Below, piece by piece: positions 17,626 to 25,997 of a stretch of 32,909 nt of DNA; within the stretch, counting starts at the first letter, position 1; each line of letters begins with the position of its first letter. A model generated the notes under the pieces. The model did no database searches, was not told the origin of the DNA, and saw only the letters and a list, made by a program, of their open reading frames with translations. A program made the position numbers and the translations under genes. The stretch lies in the NCBI GenBank assembly GCA_002713585.1, contig PATD01000014.1:48105-81013 (forward strand), read 5' to 3'. Source of the stretch: Methanobacteriota archaeon (GTDB lineage: Archaea > Thermoplasmatota > Poseidoniia > Poseidoniales > Thalassarchaeaceae).

Positions 17626-18780
17626 GTGTGGGTAAGCGTCAATAACCAATCACCGGTGGCGTCCCTAATGGCAGGAGACGCCCTTCCCGTTGCCGAGTGG
17701 GTCTCGGATTACGATGTCTCCCAGATTACCATTGGTGTGGTCGCCTCTCATTCATCTCTTCAGATACTTCACGGTGCCCGTCAGGAGGGGTTCAGAACTT
17801 TGGGTATCTGTGTGGGTGAGGAGCGTCGCAAGATGTACAGTGCATTCCCTGGAGCCGATCCAGATGAGTGGCTCATTCTTGACGATTATAAGCAGATGAT
17901 GGATTATGCTGAGTATCTGCGTGAACGTAATGTAATCTTGATTCCTCATGGATCCCTTGTAGAATATCTTGGCCCTAAGAACTTCCAGATTCTTTCGGTG
18001 CCAACCTTCGGAAATCGAAACATCCTCGAGTGGGAGGGCAGCCGAGAACGTCAGCGCCTCTGGCTTGAGTCAGGCGGATGTACGATGCCTCGTGTAATTG
18101 AGGACCCCAAGGACATTGATGGCCCGGTTATTGTGAAGTACGCCGGGGCAAAGGGGGGTCGTGGATACTTCGTCGCCCGTGACTTCCGTGACTTCCGTCG
18201 TAACGTTGACCTCGAAGAGGAATTCACAATCCAAGAGTATGTGCTTGGTACCCGCTATTACTTCCAGTTCTTCTTCGACCCGCTCCCAGAAGATGGCTAT
18301 CAGGTCGATGGCATGGGTTCCAAGAAAGGTCAGAAAATAGGGCGGCTTGAATTGATGAGTATTGATCGACGTGACGAGGCGAACGTCGACGAATTCTACA
18401 AACTCGGAAGTCTACGCGACCTCCGTGATATGGGTCTTGAACCATCCTTCGTCGTGACTGGAAATACCCCAGCCGTACTTCGTGAATCACTACTCCCTGA
18501 AGCCTTCCGTATGGGCGAGGGGGCTGTGGCTGCGAGTATGGAACTAGAGGGGGCTGAGCAGGGCATGATTGGTCCATTCTGCCTCGAGACAATCGTGACC
18601 GATAAGCTGGAGTTTCGGGTTTTCGAGGTTAGCGCGCGAATCGTCGCAGGCAGTAACGTTGCAGTCGGTGGTTCACCCTATTCGGACATCAACGAACCAG
18701 GTATTAGCACTGGGCAGCGTGTTGCACGGTGTATTCGGAAGGCAATCGAGAAGGATCGTCTTCTCGATATCTTATCCTGA
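17626..18780 (+). CDS. purP: PurP: 5-formaminoimidazole-4-carboxamide ribonucleotide synthetase (archaeal ATP-grasp)
   Basis: IGVVASHSSLQILHGARQEGFRTLGIC, LIPHGSLVEYLGP, PVIVKYAGAKGGRGYFVARD, EYVLGTRYYFQFFFDPL, FEVSARIVAGSNVAVGGSPYSD. Start could be internal (Met at 17668). Confidence 0.93.
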   Translation: MWVSVNNQSPVASLMAGDALPVAEWVSDYDVSQITIGVVASHSSLQILHGARQEGFRTLGICVGEERRKMYSAFPGADPDEWLILDDYKQMMDYAEYLRERNVILIPHGSLVEYLGPKNFQILSVPTFGNRNILEWEGSRERQRLWLESGGCTMPRVIEDPKDIDGPVIVKYAGAKGGRGYFVARDFRDFRRNVDLEEEFTIQEYVLGTRYYFQFFFDPLPEDGYQVDGMGSKKGQKIGRLELMSIDRRDEANVDEFYKLGSLRDLRDMGLEPSFVVTGNTPAVLRESLLPEAFRMGEGAVAASMELEGAEQGMIGPFCLETIVTDKLEFRVFEVSARIVAGSNVAVGGSPYSDINEPGISTGQRVARCIRKAIEKDRLLDILS

Positions 18781-18781
18781 G

Positions 18782-20908
18782 TTAGGATTCTGTTCCAACG
18801 TTGATTAATTGTTGATCATGCATAATCTGCAGATTGCCAGGGGGCAGGGACCCGAGTATATCGTCCTGAACGAGGCCAGTGGCTTTGGCGATGCGATTTG
18901 CGATGCTTTCTTTCTTCTGTGTGCCAGGTTGCAGTCGGACCCACCGTTCACAGATGGATTCAACAGTAGCTGGAGTACCCACGAGTGGAAGCGGAATTCC
19001 ATTGATTGCTACCACTCCTAGACTTATCTCAGTCGGCATGTTACGATGCCAGTTTCTTTGTCCTCTAATTACGAAGGCACCGCGGCCAAGGGATTCTCCC
19101 GTCTCAGCAGTTTTCGAAACCTGATTGGATCGGACATGGTATGCAGTTGCAGCCCCTCCACCTCCGCCCCAAGCTCTCGACCAACATACTGCCATCTGTG
19201 CGGCTTCTCCGAGAATCTCCTCGTTCGGAGAACTAAATTCGGAAGATTGGGTGAGTCGTAGGGATGGTACATGCTTTGGTAGAGTAGGATTTGGAGCAGG
19301 ATCGGTTTGGAATCCTTCTGCGATACGGATGGAACAGGATGGTGCACCGTGTAGATCAGCGTGAACATAGATGTCCTCCTTGCCAAGGTGTTTCTTCACC
19401 ACAGTGTCATTTCCGCGTGCATCACGCCCACCGACCATTAGCCGCCCGTCACTTAGCATAGTCCAACGATGTCGTTCAAACCATAGTCGCTTGGATCGTT
19501 TTACGCGACCTACACGCCCAGCAGCCTCATCTTTTGCCCGTTGTTTCTCATCCTTGCGTTTCTTCCGTTCTGTGTCTTCGAGCGCTTTTACCGCTCCTTT
19601 CGCTTTGTCCTTCTGAGTTCGAGCAATCGTGAAATGGCGCTGAGCGTTTTGATGAACGGTCTCGTCAACGTGCAACTCTATTCGTATACCTGGCAACCCA
19701 TTTTCGTCAGGCAGGAATGCTTGCATCGTCCTTTTTGCAGGATCCACTGATTGAATCCATTCCACGCCCTTTACAGCAGCCCGTACATTGGACCAACCCT
19801 GTTGTTCAACAGCACGACGAATTTGTGTGAGGAGAGAGTTCACATGTTCCCAGTTTTCGGTAATCATTGCTGCAACATTCTGTGCCTTTCCTGCTTTCTC
19901 ATGAAATCTCTCGATTGCCTGTTCTTGCTGTTCTGCACGACGACCCAGCCGGCTCCCAGCAGTCTCTTCCGCCTCTCCTGCTTCTACCATTCTCTCCATC
20001 TCGCGTCGAGCATAGGCAGCAGAATCGTGTGCACCCCACCATGCGTCGACTGCGGCCGAGAGGCTGGGGTGGTCAATATGCAATTCAGCATCCATGTGAG
20101 CGAGTGCCACGGGGGCGACCTCCAGATACGGTGGCATCTCTCCTGATGTGACGCCAGATGCGATTACATCGAGAGATTCAGCATCCTTAGCCCATCCATG
20201 TGCACCAGTGGAATCTATCGTTCCAAGCATCGCGGTTAGAACACTCATAATTTCGTCCCTTTCACCTGCACTGAGGTTCGAAATAGGCATTGAAGGGTCA
20301 ATACCAGTCGCTGCACAGATTGCGTTGGCGTATCCTCGGCCGAGATTCACCTTTGCCGCAAGTGTCCGCACGACGTCAGCATCACTGCCTGCGAGAATCT
20401 CACTTAATCCATCAGCGTCAAGGTCACGTGGATCAACTTGAGCTGGGGGCCAATCGTATACTTCCCCACGTTTGAGCGTCCGAGAGGCGTATTCCGTCGA
20501 AGTGAGTGGTTGGATAATTACTCCTTCAGGATTGAGGAGGATGACGTTACCTTCACGAAACATTTCGATTACTAGACGATGGATACCGGCAGCGGTATCG
20601 ACATGTAGAGTTAGAATCCGATCAAATCCGTGCTGAGTCACGTCGACCAGTCGGCCATTGTTCAGATATTTCCTGAGCACCATTGCGAACGGTGAGGGCG
20701 ACATTGGCATAGGTCGATCACGATCGGATAGGTAGAGGCGTCGACCACGTACGATAACGAGATCGGATGCCCCATCTTTCTTGGAGTTCAGGCGCAGCAT
20801 GACTTGCTCCCAGTGGGGCTGGTATGCCTTGCGGACCCGTGCCCCTATGTGCGCTCTAAGTTCCACCACCATACGAGCGATGTCGAAGCTCGACGATTGT
20901 TCACGCAT
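18782..20908 (-). CDS. rqcH: NFACT/RqcH family ribosome quality-control protein (FbpA-like N-terminus, DUF814/NFACT-R C-terminus)
   Basis: ORF 18782..21007; likely start MREQSSSFDIARMVVELRAHIGARVRKAYQ at 20908. KRSKRLWFERHRWTMLSDGRLMVGGRDARGNDTVVKKHLGKEDIYVHADLHGAPSCSI is the NFACT-R domain; FDRILTLHV carries the conserved DR. Confidence 0.88.
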   Translation of the reverse strand: MREQSSSFDIARMVVELRAHIGARVRKAYQPHWEQVMLRLNSKKDGASDLVIVRGRRLYLSDRDRPMPMSPSPFAMVLRKYLNNGRLVDVTQHGFDRILTLHVDTAAGIHRLVIEMFREGNVILLNPEGVIIQPLTSTEYASRTLKRGEVYDWPPAQVDPRDLDADGLSEILAGSDADVVRTLAAKVNLGRGYANAICAATGIDPSMPISNLSAGERDEIMSVLTAMLGTIDSTGAHGWAKDAESLDVIASGVTSGEMPPYLEVAPVALAHMDAELHIDHPSLSAAVDAWWGAHDSAAYARREMERMVEAGEAEETAGSRLGRRAEQQEQAIERFHEKAGKAQNVAAMITENWEHVNSLLTQIRRAVEQQGWSNVRAAVKGVEWIQSVDPAKRTMQAFLPDENGLPGIRIELHVDETVHQNAQRHFTIARTQKDKAKGAVKALEDTERKKRKDEKQRAKDEAAGRVGRVKRSKRLWFERHRWTMLSDGRLMVGGRDARGNDTVVKKHLGKEDIYVHADLHGAPSCSIRIAEGFQTDPAPNPTLPKHVPSLRLTQSSEFSSPNEEILGEAAQMAVCWSRAWGGGGGAATAYHVRSNQVSKTAETGESLGRGAFVIRGQRNWHRNMPTEISLGVVAINGIPLPLVGTPATVESICERWVRLQPGTQKKESIANRIAKATGLVQDDILGSLPPGNLQIMHDQQLINVGTES

Positions 20909-21008
20909 GGGGACCGCCAAGTGAAGGAGCCTTGTCGACCCTTCAATAGGCAATCGCTTGAAGAACCGTGGAAGATGCTTCATGTTCGTGCAACCGGGTA
21001 TCCCCACA

Positions 21009-22034
21009 ATGCGAATCCCGCGCGGCGGGTTGTCTATACTAGCGGATTCAGATCAACCAGAATCGGTGGGAGAGAACGATCCAGGTGTCCGTTGTTTCTG
21101 GTATCGTCCAATGATGCGGATTGAGGGCGGACGCATGCGTCCAGATACGGATTGGGGAATTCATGTAGAATCGGATTGTCTTGCAGAAATGGCGGCCCGT
21201 GTAGCGGGTCAGATGGAGCAAGACGGCGTTGTGAATGCTTCAGATATTGCGCTTGATCTCTGTTTCCTGTTTGGTTTTGATCACGAGTATTTCCATCACT
21301 GTGTTGATTCAGCGTGGACAGGCCACCTCCAGCGTCTGATTGAGACGCAGGGTACTCTGCCTTCTGAAGCGGGGCAATATCGAGAGATGTACATGGATCG
21401 AATCGATGATGTAGTGGATAATTGGCTCCTTGTTGAGGAGACATTAGCGAATGCTCATGTTGTTCGAGATCCTACTCGTCTTGGTGGTCTTCGTGAAGCC
21501 TTCCTGCGGTATGGTCTACTCCCTGACCCTGATGAGTGGAAGCGCGGCCCGTATGCGCTCTGGGATCGTGCTGCTTTCGATTCACGTGCCTTCACTGCCC
21601 TCAGTCATCATGTGTGGATGCAGTATCTCAAGGGTGAAGCAGATCCTTGTGGGATTTGGCCTGAAATTGAGAAAATATGTCATGAGGGTGGAAATGAATC
21701 GGGATTCGCTGAGATTGTGAATCGCATTGTGGATGCTGTAGATCCTACTAATCTTGAGGATGATGCACATAGCCATGTGTTGGATCGTGCAGGAGTAAGT
21801 GTCCCTATTTCCTTCGGTGGTTTTCAGCAGGGGCTCCTACGTCGACTTAGTGTTCCCCTCCGAGTTCATGGTAGTCAATCAGGAATGATTCGTGCCCGAT
21901 TTGGAAAGGATAACCCCGATTGGCCCTATGGAATCATTGAGGGGTTGTATATGCACTTTCGAATTGCAGAGGTAGGCGGGGAATCTGACGATCCGTTCGG
22001 GGATGATGACGATGATTTCGAACTCACTCCGTGA
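21009..22034 (+). CDS. Uncharacterised protein, putative HExxH zinc metallohydrolase
   Basis: ORF 20958..22034; start uncertain (21009 avoids overlap; Met at 21108 or 21111 possible). Contains DHEYFHHCVDSAW (HExxH) and about 50 aa downstream VEETLANAHVVRD. Acidic C-terminus DDPFGDDDDDFELTP. Confidence 0.65.
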   Translation: MRIPRGGLSILADSDQPESVGENDPGVRCFWYRPMMRIEGGRMRPDTDWGIHVESDCLAEMAARVAGQMEQDGVVNASDIALDLCFLFGFDHEYFHHCVDSAWTGHLQRLIETQGTLPSEAGQYREMYMDRIDDVVDNWLLVEETLANAHVVRDPTRLGGLREAFLRYGLLPDPDEWKRGPYALWDRAAFDSRAFTALSHHVWMQYLKGEADPCGIWPEIEKICHEGGNESGFAEIVNRIVDAVDPTNLEDDAHSHVLDRAGVSVPISFGGFQQGLLRRLSVPLRVHGSQSGMIRARFGKDNPDWPYGIIEGLYMHFRIAEVGGESDDPFGDDDDDFELTP

Positions 22035-22520
22035 TCAGCGTCGACGAATTAGTGCAATCGCGATAGCGAAAAGAATGAGCTCTGCTCCAAATCCTGGCGT
22101 GGACTCAGGTTCAGGGTCATCGGGATTCCAAGGGAGAATGATATTGGCATTAGTGTCATTATTCACTACGGTGAAGATGAGCGTCGATCCTGTGGTGATT
22201 TCTAACTTGTCTGGAACAATCTCAAGACTACTCACGGTAATGTTGTAGGTCTGAGCTTCACCTTTGGTGACAACGAGTTCCATGGTGCCTCCTTGGTTCA
22301 GGCCATAGTAGGTGTGTACGATGTCATGATCACTCACGGTTTCATATCGACAAGCTAGAGTGTTCTGACAAGCGGAATCCATCCATTCAGGAAGTGTGTA
22401 CTCATACGTCATGTCGGAATCCATCATGTCTGTATTAGTAGGTCCCGGAATGTAGATCTCTGCAGATGCGATACCTGCTAGGAAGATTAGGCCTAGTAGG
22501 ACCAGTGCGAGGCTGCGCAT
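22035..22520 (-). CDS. Small secreted protein with degenerate cupredoxin-like beta domain and PGF-CTERM-like C-terminus
   Basis: ORF 22035..22586; start at MRSLALVLLGLIFLAGIASAE (22520) gives a clean signal peptide. VPDKLEITTGSTLIFTVVNNDTNANI; C-terminus PGFGAELILFAIAIALIRRR. Confidence 0.7.
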   Translation of the reverse strand: MRSLALVLLGLIFLAGIASAEIYIPGPTNTDMMDSDMTYEYTLPEWMDSACQNTLACRYETVSDHDIVHTYYGLNQGGTMELVVTKGEAQTYNITVSSLEIVPDKLEITTGSTLIFTVVNNDTNANIILPWNPDDPEPESTPGFGAELILFAIAIALIRRR

Positions 22521-22593
22521 GCCCCTCTCCGGTCGGTCCGAGTTCTTGCCTTTGTCGGAGATTACGATAGGAGTAAATGGATTCATTTGGGGT

Positions 22594-23445
22594 TTATTCG
22601 GTCACGCGAGTAATCCAATCTTCGATAATTGGGCGAATTTCCGCTTCGTGAGCGAATTGGTTACTGGGGACCTCTATTACTTCCCCATTGTCGAGGCATT
22701 CTGCAATACGTATCGCATCGTCATGTGCATGGAGAACATCGGATTTAGCAACACAGATGGCTATCGGAGCCGTCACTTTTTGGAGTCCTTCCCAAACTGA
22801 GTAAGCACGATTAGAACGTGATGATAGTTTGAGTCGACGCATGTCTGCATTACGCATCGTGCGAGTGTAGCGAATCTTCTGGCCGGGTTCTTTCACTTTC
22901 CAGCGCATGTATGGTATTGCAATCAGTCGCATTATTGGAGGATATACCCACCACGGAAAGCTGGAAAGAAAAACCATCCACAAAGGAAATTTGAATTCAG
23001 AATTTGGTGCGAGAAGGAAGGCTGTTCGTACTGAAAGCGTTCCTTCTTTCAATCCGTGAAGTATACTTGTTGAACCTAGCGAGGAGGCAAACCAATCACA
23101 CTCTGAAGGATCGTGGCCAAGGTTTCGGACAATGGCGTCCATATCCATTGCATGGTTCGGTATGGAGTGGTCCGCAACTTGTTCCCGACGTCCATCTGGA
23201 CTCTTAGTGTGGTTCTTTTCTCGCGTTTCAATATATATGACTGGCCGATGTCTCACCCAATCCGCTAGCAGAGGAATCCAACCTTCAACCACAGAGGTCC
23301 ATCCTGGAATAACTACCACTGGCCTGTTTGCTGCGTCATCCATTACCTTCGGAGTCCAGACAAGGGTTCGAAGGCACCATCCTCCACTACCTTCGACAAA
23401 TTTCTCGTCGAAATCAGCCGCTTCGCTACCCAGCGGGTCCTCCAT
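22594..23445 (-). CDS. Alpha/beta-hydrolase-like protein
   Basis: RPVVVIPGWTSVVEGWIPLLADWVRHRPVIYIETR (oxyanion/beta strands), CDWFASSLGSTSILHGL (nucleophile elbow-like), APIAICVAKSDVLHAHDDAIRIAE, NQFAHEAEIRPIIEDWI. Confidence 0.7.
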   Translation of the reverse strand: MEDPLGSEAADFDEKFVEGSGGWCLRTLVWTPKVMDDAANRPVVVIPGWTSVVEGWIPLLADWVRHRPVIYIETREKNHTKSPDGRREQVADHSIPNHAMDMDAIVRNLGHDPSECDWFASSLGSTSILHGLKEGTLSVRTAFLLAPNSEFKFPLWMVFLSSFPWWVYPPIMRLIAIPYMRWKVKEPGQKIRYTRTMRNADMRRLKLSSRSNRAYSVWEGLQKVTAPIAICVAKSDVLHAHDDAIRIAECLDNGEVIEVPSNQFAHEAEIRPIIEDWITRVTE

Positions 23446-23491
23446 AGTACAGTTCTACTCCGAGGCCAAATGATGCTGCCGGTTTTTAGAT

Positions 23492-24361
23492 TCAGAATCC
23501 AAATAATATGAGAAGGAGAAATAGACCCACGAATGGTAGCAACGTTAGACAACCTGCAGTCATAACACCATATGCGAAAGGCTTCCTATCAGTTTTGTAT
23601 CCCCAGATGATTCCACCAATAATTGAAATTGGCCAGATTACGAAGCCTAGGAACTCGGTAACAGCTCCTGTTCCCTCAAACGCCTCAGACAAATATCCAA
23701 CGTATATGGGGGCCTCCATTGACTCACCAGCAACATCTACTGTATTCCCGTCAAATTTGATGAATATATTACCACAACGATCCAGCCCTAAACTACAGTG
23801 ATTCATATCCATCTTATACCAAGTATCTCCATCAATCTCGAAGGAATCAAATCTTGTGTGAGGGCCGTCACCGTCTCCGTTGATTGTTGCATCACTGTAG
23901 CCCCCATTGTTGCCAACTATTCCTTCAACTACGAGGTCCCAATAGCCCTCACTTGGGTATTCGGCATCAAATCTCCATCCGAGATCAAATTCATGAACAT
24001 TGTATGTTTCATCCTGAATAGTGACTTGTCCATCATTTAATCCATAATTTGCCCAATATTCGTTACTAATATTTCCACTCTCAACTAGAACGGCACTAAT
24101 GACTCCGGTAGCAATTGGAAGGACAATTAGTCCCATCATGAAGAGTGCCCAAGAAGGAAGTGGTGCTTTTTTCTTGAATCTGGACAATGAGTTCGATTGA
24201 TTAGAATTTGATGTAACCGAAGAAACACTCCCAGAGAATACAAGATGACTATCCAAATCTCCATCTAAAATGTCATTTTGAATATGATTTGATTCTGAAT
24301 CTCCCTGTGCTTGTAAGAGCGCCTTTTGAAACGCCTCGATTGCGTCTTGGCCAGAATCCAT
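23492..24361 (-). CDS. Uncharacterised multi-pass membrane protein
   Basis: 289 aa. TM-like WALFMMGLIVLPIATGVISAVLV, FLGFVIWPISIIGGIIWGY, FAYGVMTAGCLTLLPFVGLFLLLILFGF, with a beta-rich extracellular-like domain between. No family recognised. Confidence 0.65.
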   Translation of the reverse strand: MDSGQDAIEAFQKALLQAQGDSESNHIQNDILDGDLDSHLVFSGSVSSVTSNSNQSNSLSRFKKKAPLPSWALFMMGLIVLPIATGVISAVLVESGNISNEYWANYGLNDGQVTIQDETYNVHEFDLGWRFDAEYPSEGYWDLVVEGIVGNNGGYSDATINGDGDGPHTRFDSFEIDGDTWYKMDMNHCSLGLDRCGNIFIKFDGNTVDVAGESMEAPIYVGYLSEAFEGTGAVTEFLGFVIWPISIIGGIIWGYKTDRKPFAYGVMTAGCLTLLPFVGLFLLLILFGF

Positions 24362-24416
24362 ATCTTTTGCTCAATTTGCAAGTATTTCCAAATGTCTCTG
24401 AATTGGATTGTAAACG

Positions 24417-25961
24417 TCAATTTATGATCCATTTCTCTTTTTCTCTGCGAATTAGACCTGCTGACTCATGTGAGGAAAGGTGAGAAAGTGTCTGGTCAAC
24501 CTTGAGCATTGGATGGGCGTCGGGTGTGTCAGAATAGGCGTGATTAGCGATTTTCTCAATAGAGGATAAACCAGACGCTACGGCTTCTAGAACGCGTTCA
24601 TGGCGACCACTTCGATGTTTGATATACCGATCAAGTAGTTTCTCAGGACGGTGGGTAAAGGGGCCATGTGCTGGGAATAGTATCTCGGAATTTAGTGCAC
24701 GCATTCTCTGTAGACTATCGATATAGGCGTCCATATCACCATCTGAACTTGGAATGAGGATGGTGCCAACCATCACTGCGAGATCTCCCGATACGAGGTA
24801 GCGATTAGATGAGAGGCAGATGTGGCCTGGGCAGTGGCCTGGAGTGACGTGCACCGTCCATTCCATCTCGCCATTCGGGCCATTGAGAGTTATGATGTCC
24901 CCCTCACTCAGTGCTTGGTCTGATTCACAGAGTGGTATCGCTGCTAGTGTTTCTGGAGTTGCCCAGATTGGTGCAGTATACATCTCTGAAATTTTGGTCA
25001 AATCACCGATATGGTCCTGATGGCGATGGGTGAAGATAGTCGCAATTATCTTCCCTCCATCTTCTTCGATTCCGCGTATTCGTCGTTGGAGATATGCAAG
25101 TTCTTCAGAAGTTCTTGCCGCGGGGTCGACGATGAGCCGCTCACCGCCGTGTTCGCCGAGAATGAAGCAGTTTGTGTGTGTTGAAGGTGGGAGTGTTGCA
25201 GTTCTTAGCGGAATACATTCTATGTTCGGAGCGAGTTCGATGCGATGTTCTCCTGATTTAGGTTCAGCCGCCATCGATGCCATCGCAGCATGGATGTCGT
25301 TGTTGTTTACTTCAAGTGACTCAGCAACATCACGAAGTAGCGTAATGATGGGTGGTGCGGTGAGCATGTTTCCAGTTTTCCAGACATTGACAGCTTCAGC
25401 AGGATGCATCCATTGGAGTTCATCGAACTCGCTGCCTATGTCGAGTAATTCAGGCTCAGGAGCTCCATCATTGAGGTGGACATGCATGAATCGATTTCTG
25501 AACCTTAGGGGTGAGAAAGGCGGGGTTGTTCGTGTACCGATGTGAGTGATTTTTACTGGGGAGGCGGGAATTACTCCTTTGGTCACGGCTGTAGTCCAGG
25601 CTGTAGGGTCCTCGATTATCGCATGACGCAAAGTCATCGAGACACGTTCTATTTCTCCGTCACCGATGGCCAGACCAACCTCCTCAGCGGTCTCGCGGAG
25701 AATTGCTGCATAGACAGCCGGCCAATCATCCTCAAGTTGATCAAGGCCTTTGACGAATGTTGCCGCTTCCTCATCATTCCCCCGGATACCGCCTCCTGGT
25801 AGTGACCAAAAGTCGGCAAAAGCTCGAAGGGTTGGGATACGGTGTGCAAGCAGGACTTCCGGCCCTTGAGATCCGTTCCGGGAGATGAGTATAGATGTCG
25901 AATCTCGTGGCGTAGCAATCTTCGCCTTGGGGATAACTATCCCTGGTGGTGCCTCGTCCAT
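24417..25961 (-). CDS. Fusion: N-terminal Nudix hydrolase + C-terminal metallo-beta-lactamase fold hydrolase (LACTB2-like)
   Basis: Nudix: FWSLPGGGIRGNDEE...AAILRETAEEVGLAIGDGE. MBL: FTHRHQDHIGDLTKI (HxHxDH-like), VTPGHCPGHICL, RYLVSGDLAV, LFPAHGPF, HVLEAV-type helical C-terminus. Confidence 0.88.
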   Translation of the reverse strand: MDEAPPGIVIPKAKIATPRDSTSILISRNGSQGPEVLLAHRIPTLRAFADFWSLPGGGIRGNDEEAATFVKGLDQLEDDWPAVYAAILRETAEEVGLAIGDGEIERVSMTLRHAIIEDPTAWTTAVTKGVIPASPVKITHIGTRTTPPFSPLRFRNRFMHVHLNDGAPEPELLDIGSEFDELQWMHPAEAVNVWKTGNMLTAPPIITLLRDVAESLEVNNNDIHAAMASMAAEPKSGEHRIELAPNIECIPLRTATLPPSTHTNCFILGEHGGERLIVDPAARTSEELAYLQRRIRGIEEDGGKIIATIFTHRHQDHIGDLTKISEMYTAPIWATPETLAAIPLCESDQALSEGDIITLNGPNGEMEWTVHVTPGHCPGHICLSSNRYLVSGDLAVMVGTILIPSSDGDMDAYIDSLQRMRALNSEILFPAHGPFTHRPEKLLDRYIKHRSGRHERVLEAVASGLSSIEKIANHAYSDTPDAHPMLKVDQTLSHLSSHESAGLIRREKEKWIIN

Positions 25962-25997
25962 GATTGTATCCTGTGGCTGAGGGCTATGAAACCGCGC

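Noticed and set aside
18180-18200. Tandem gtgacttcc duplication in purP
   Set aside because: Encodes DFRDFR within a conserved ATP-grasp region; short and consistent with ordinary coding sequence.
20958-21007. Overlap of divergent NFACT and HExxH ORFs as a meaningful antisense arrangement
   Set aside because: Disappears when internal starts (20908 minus; 21009 or later plus) are used.
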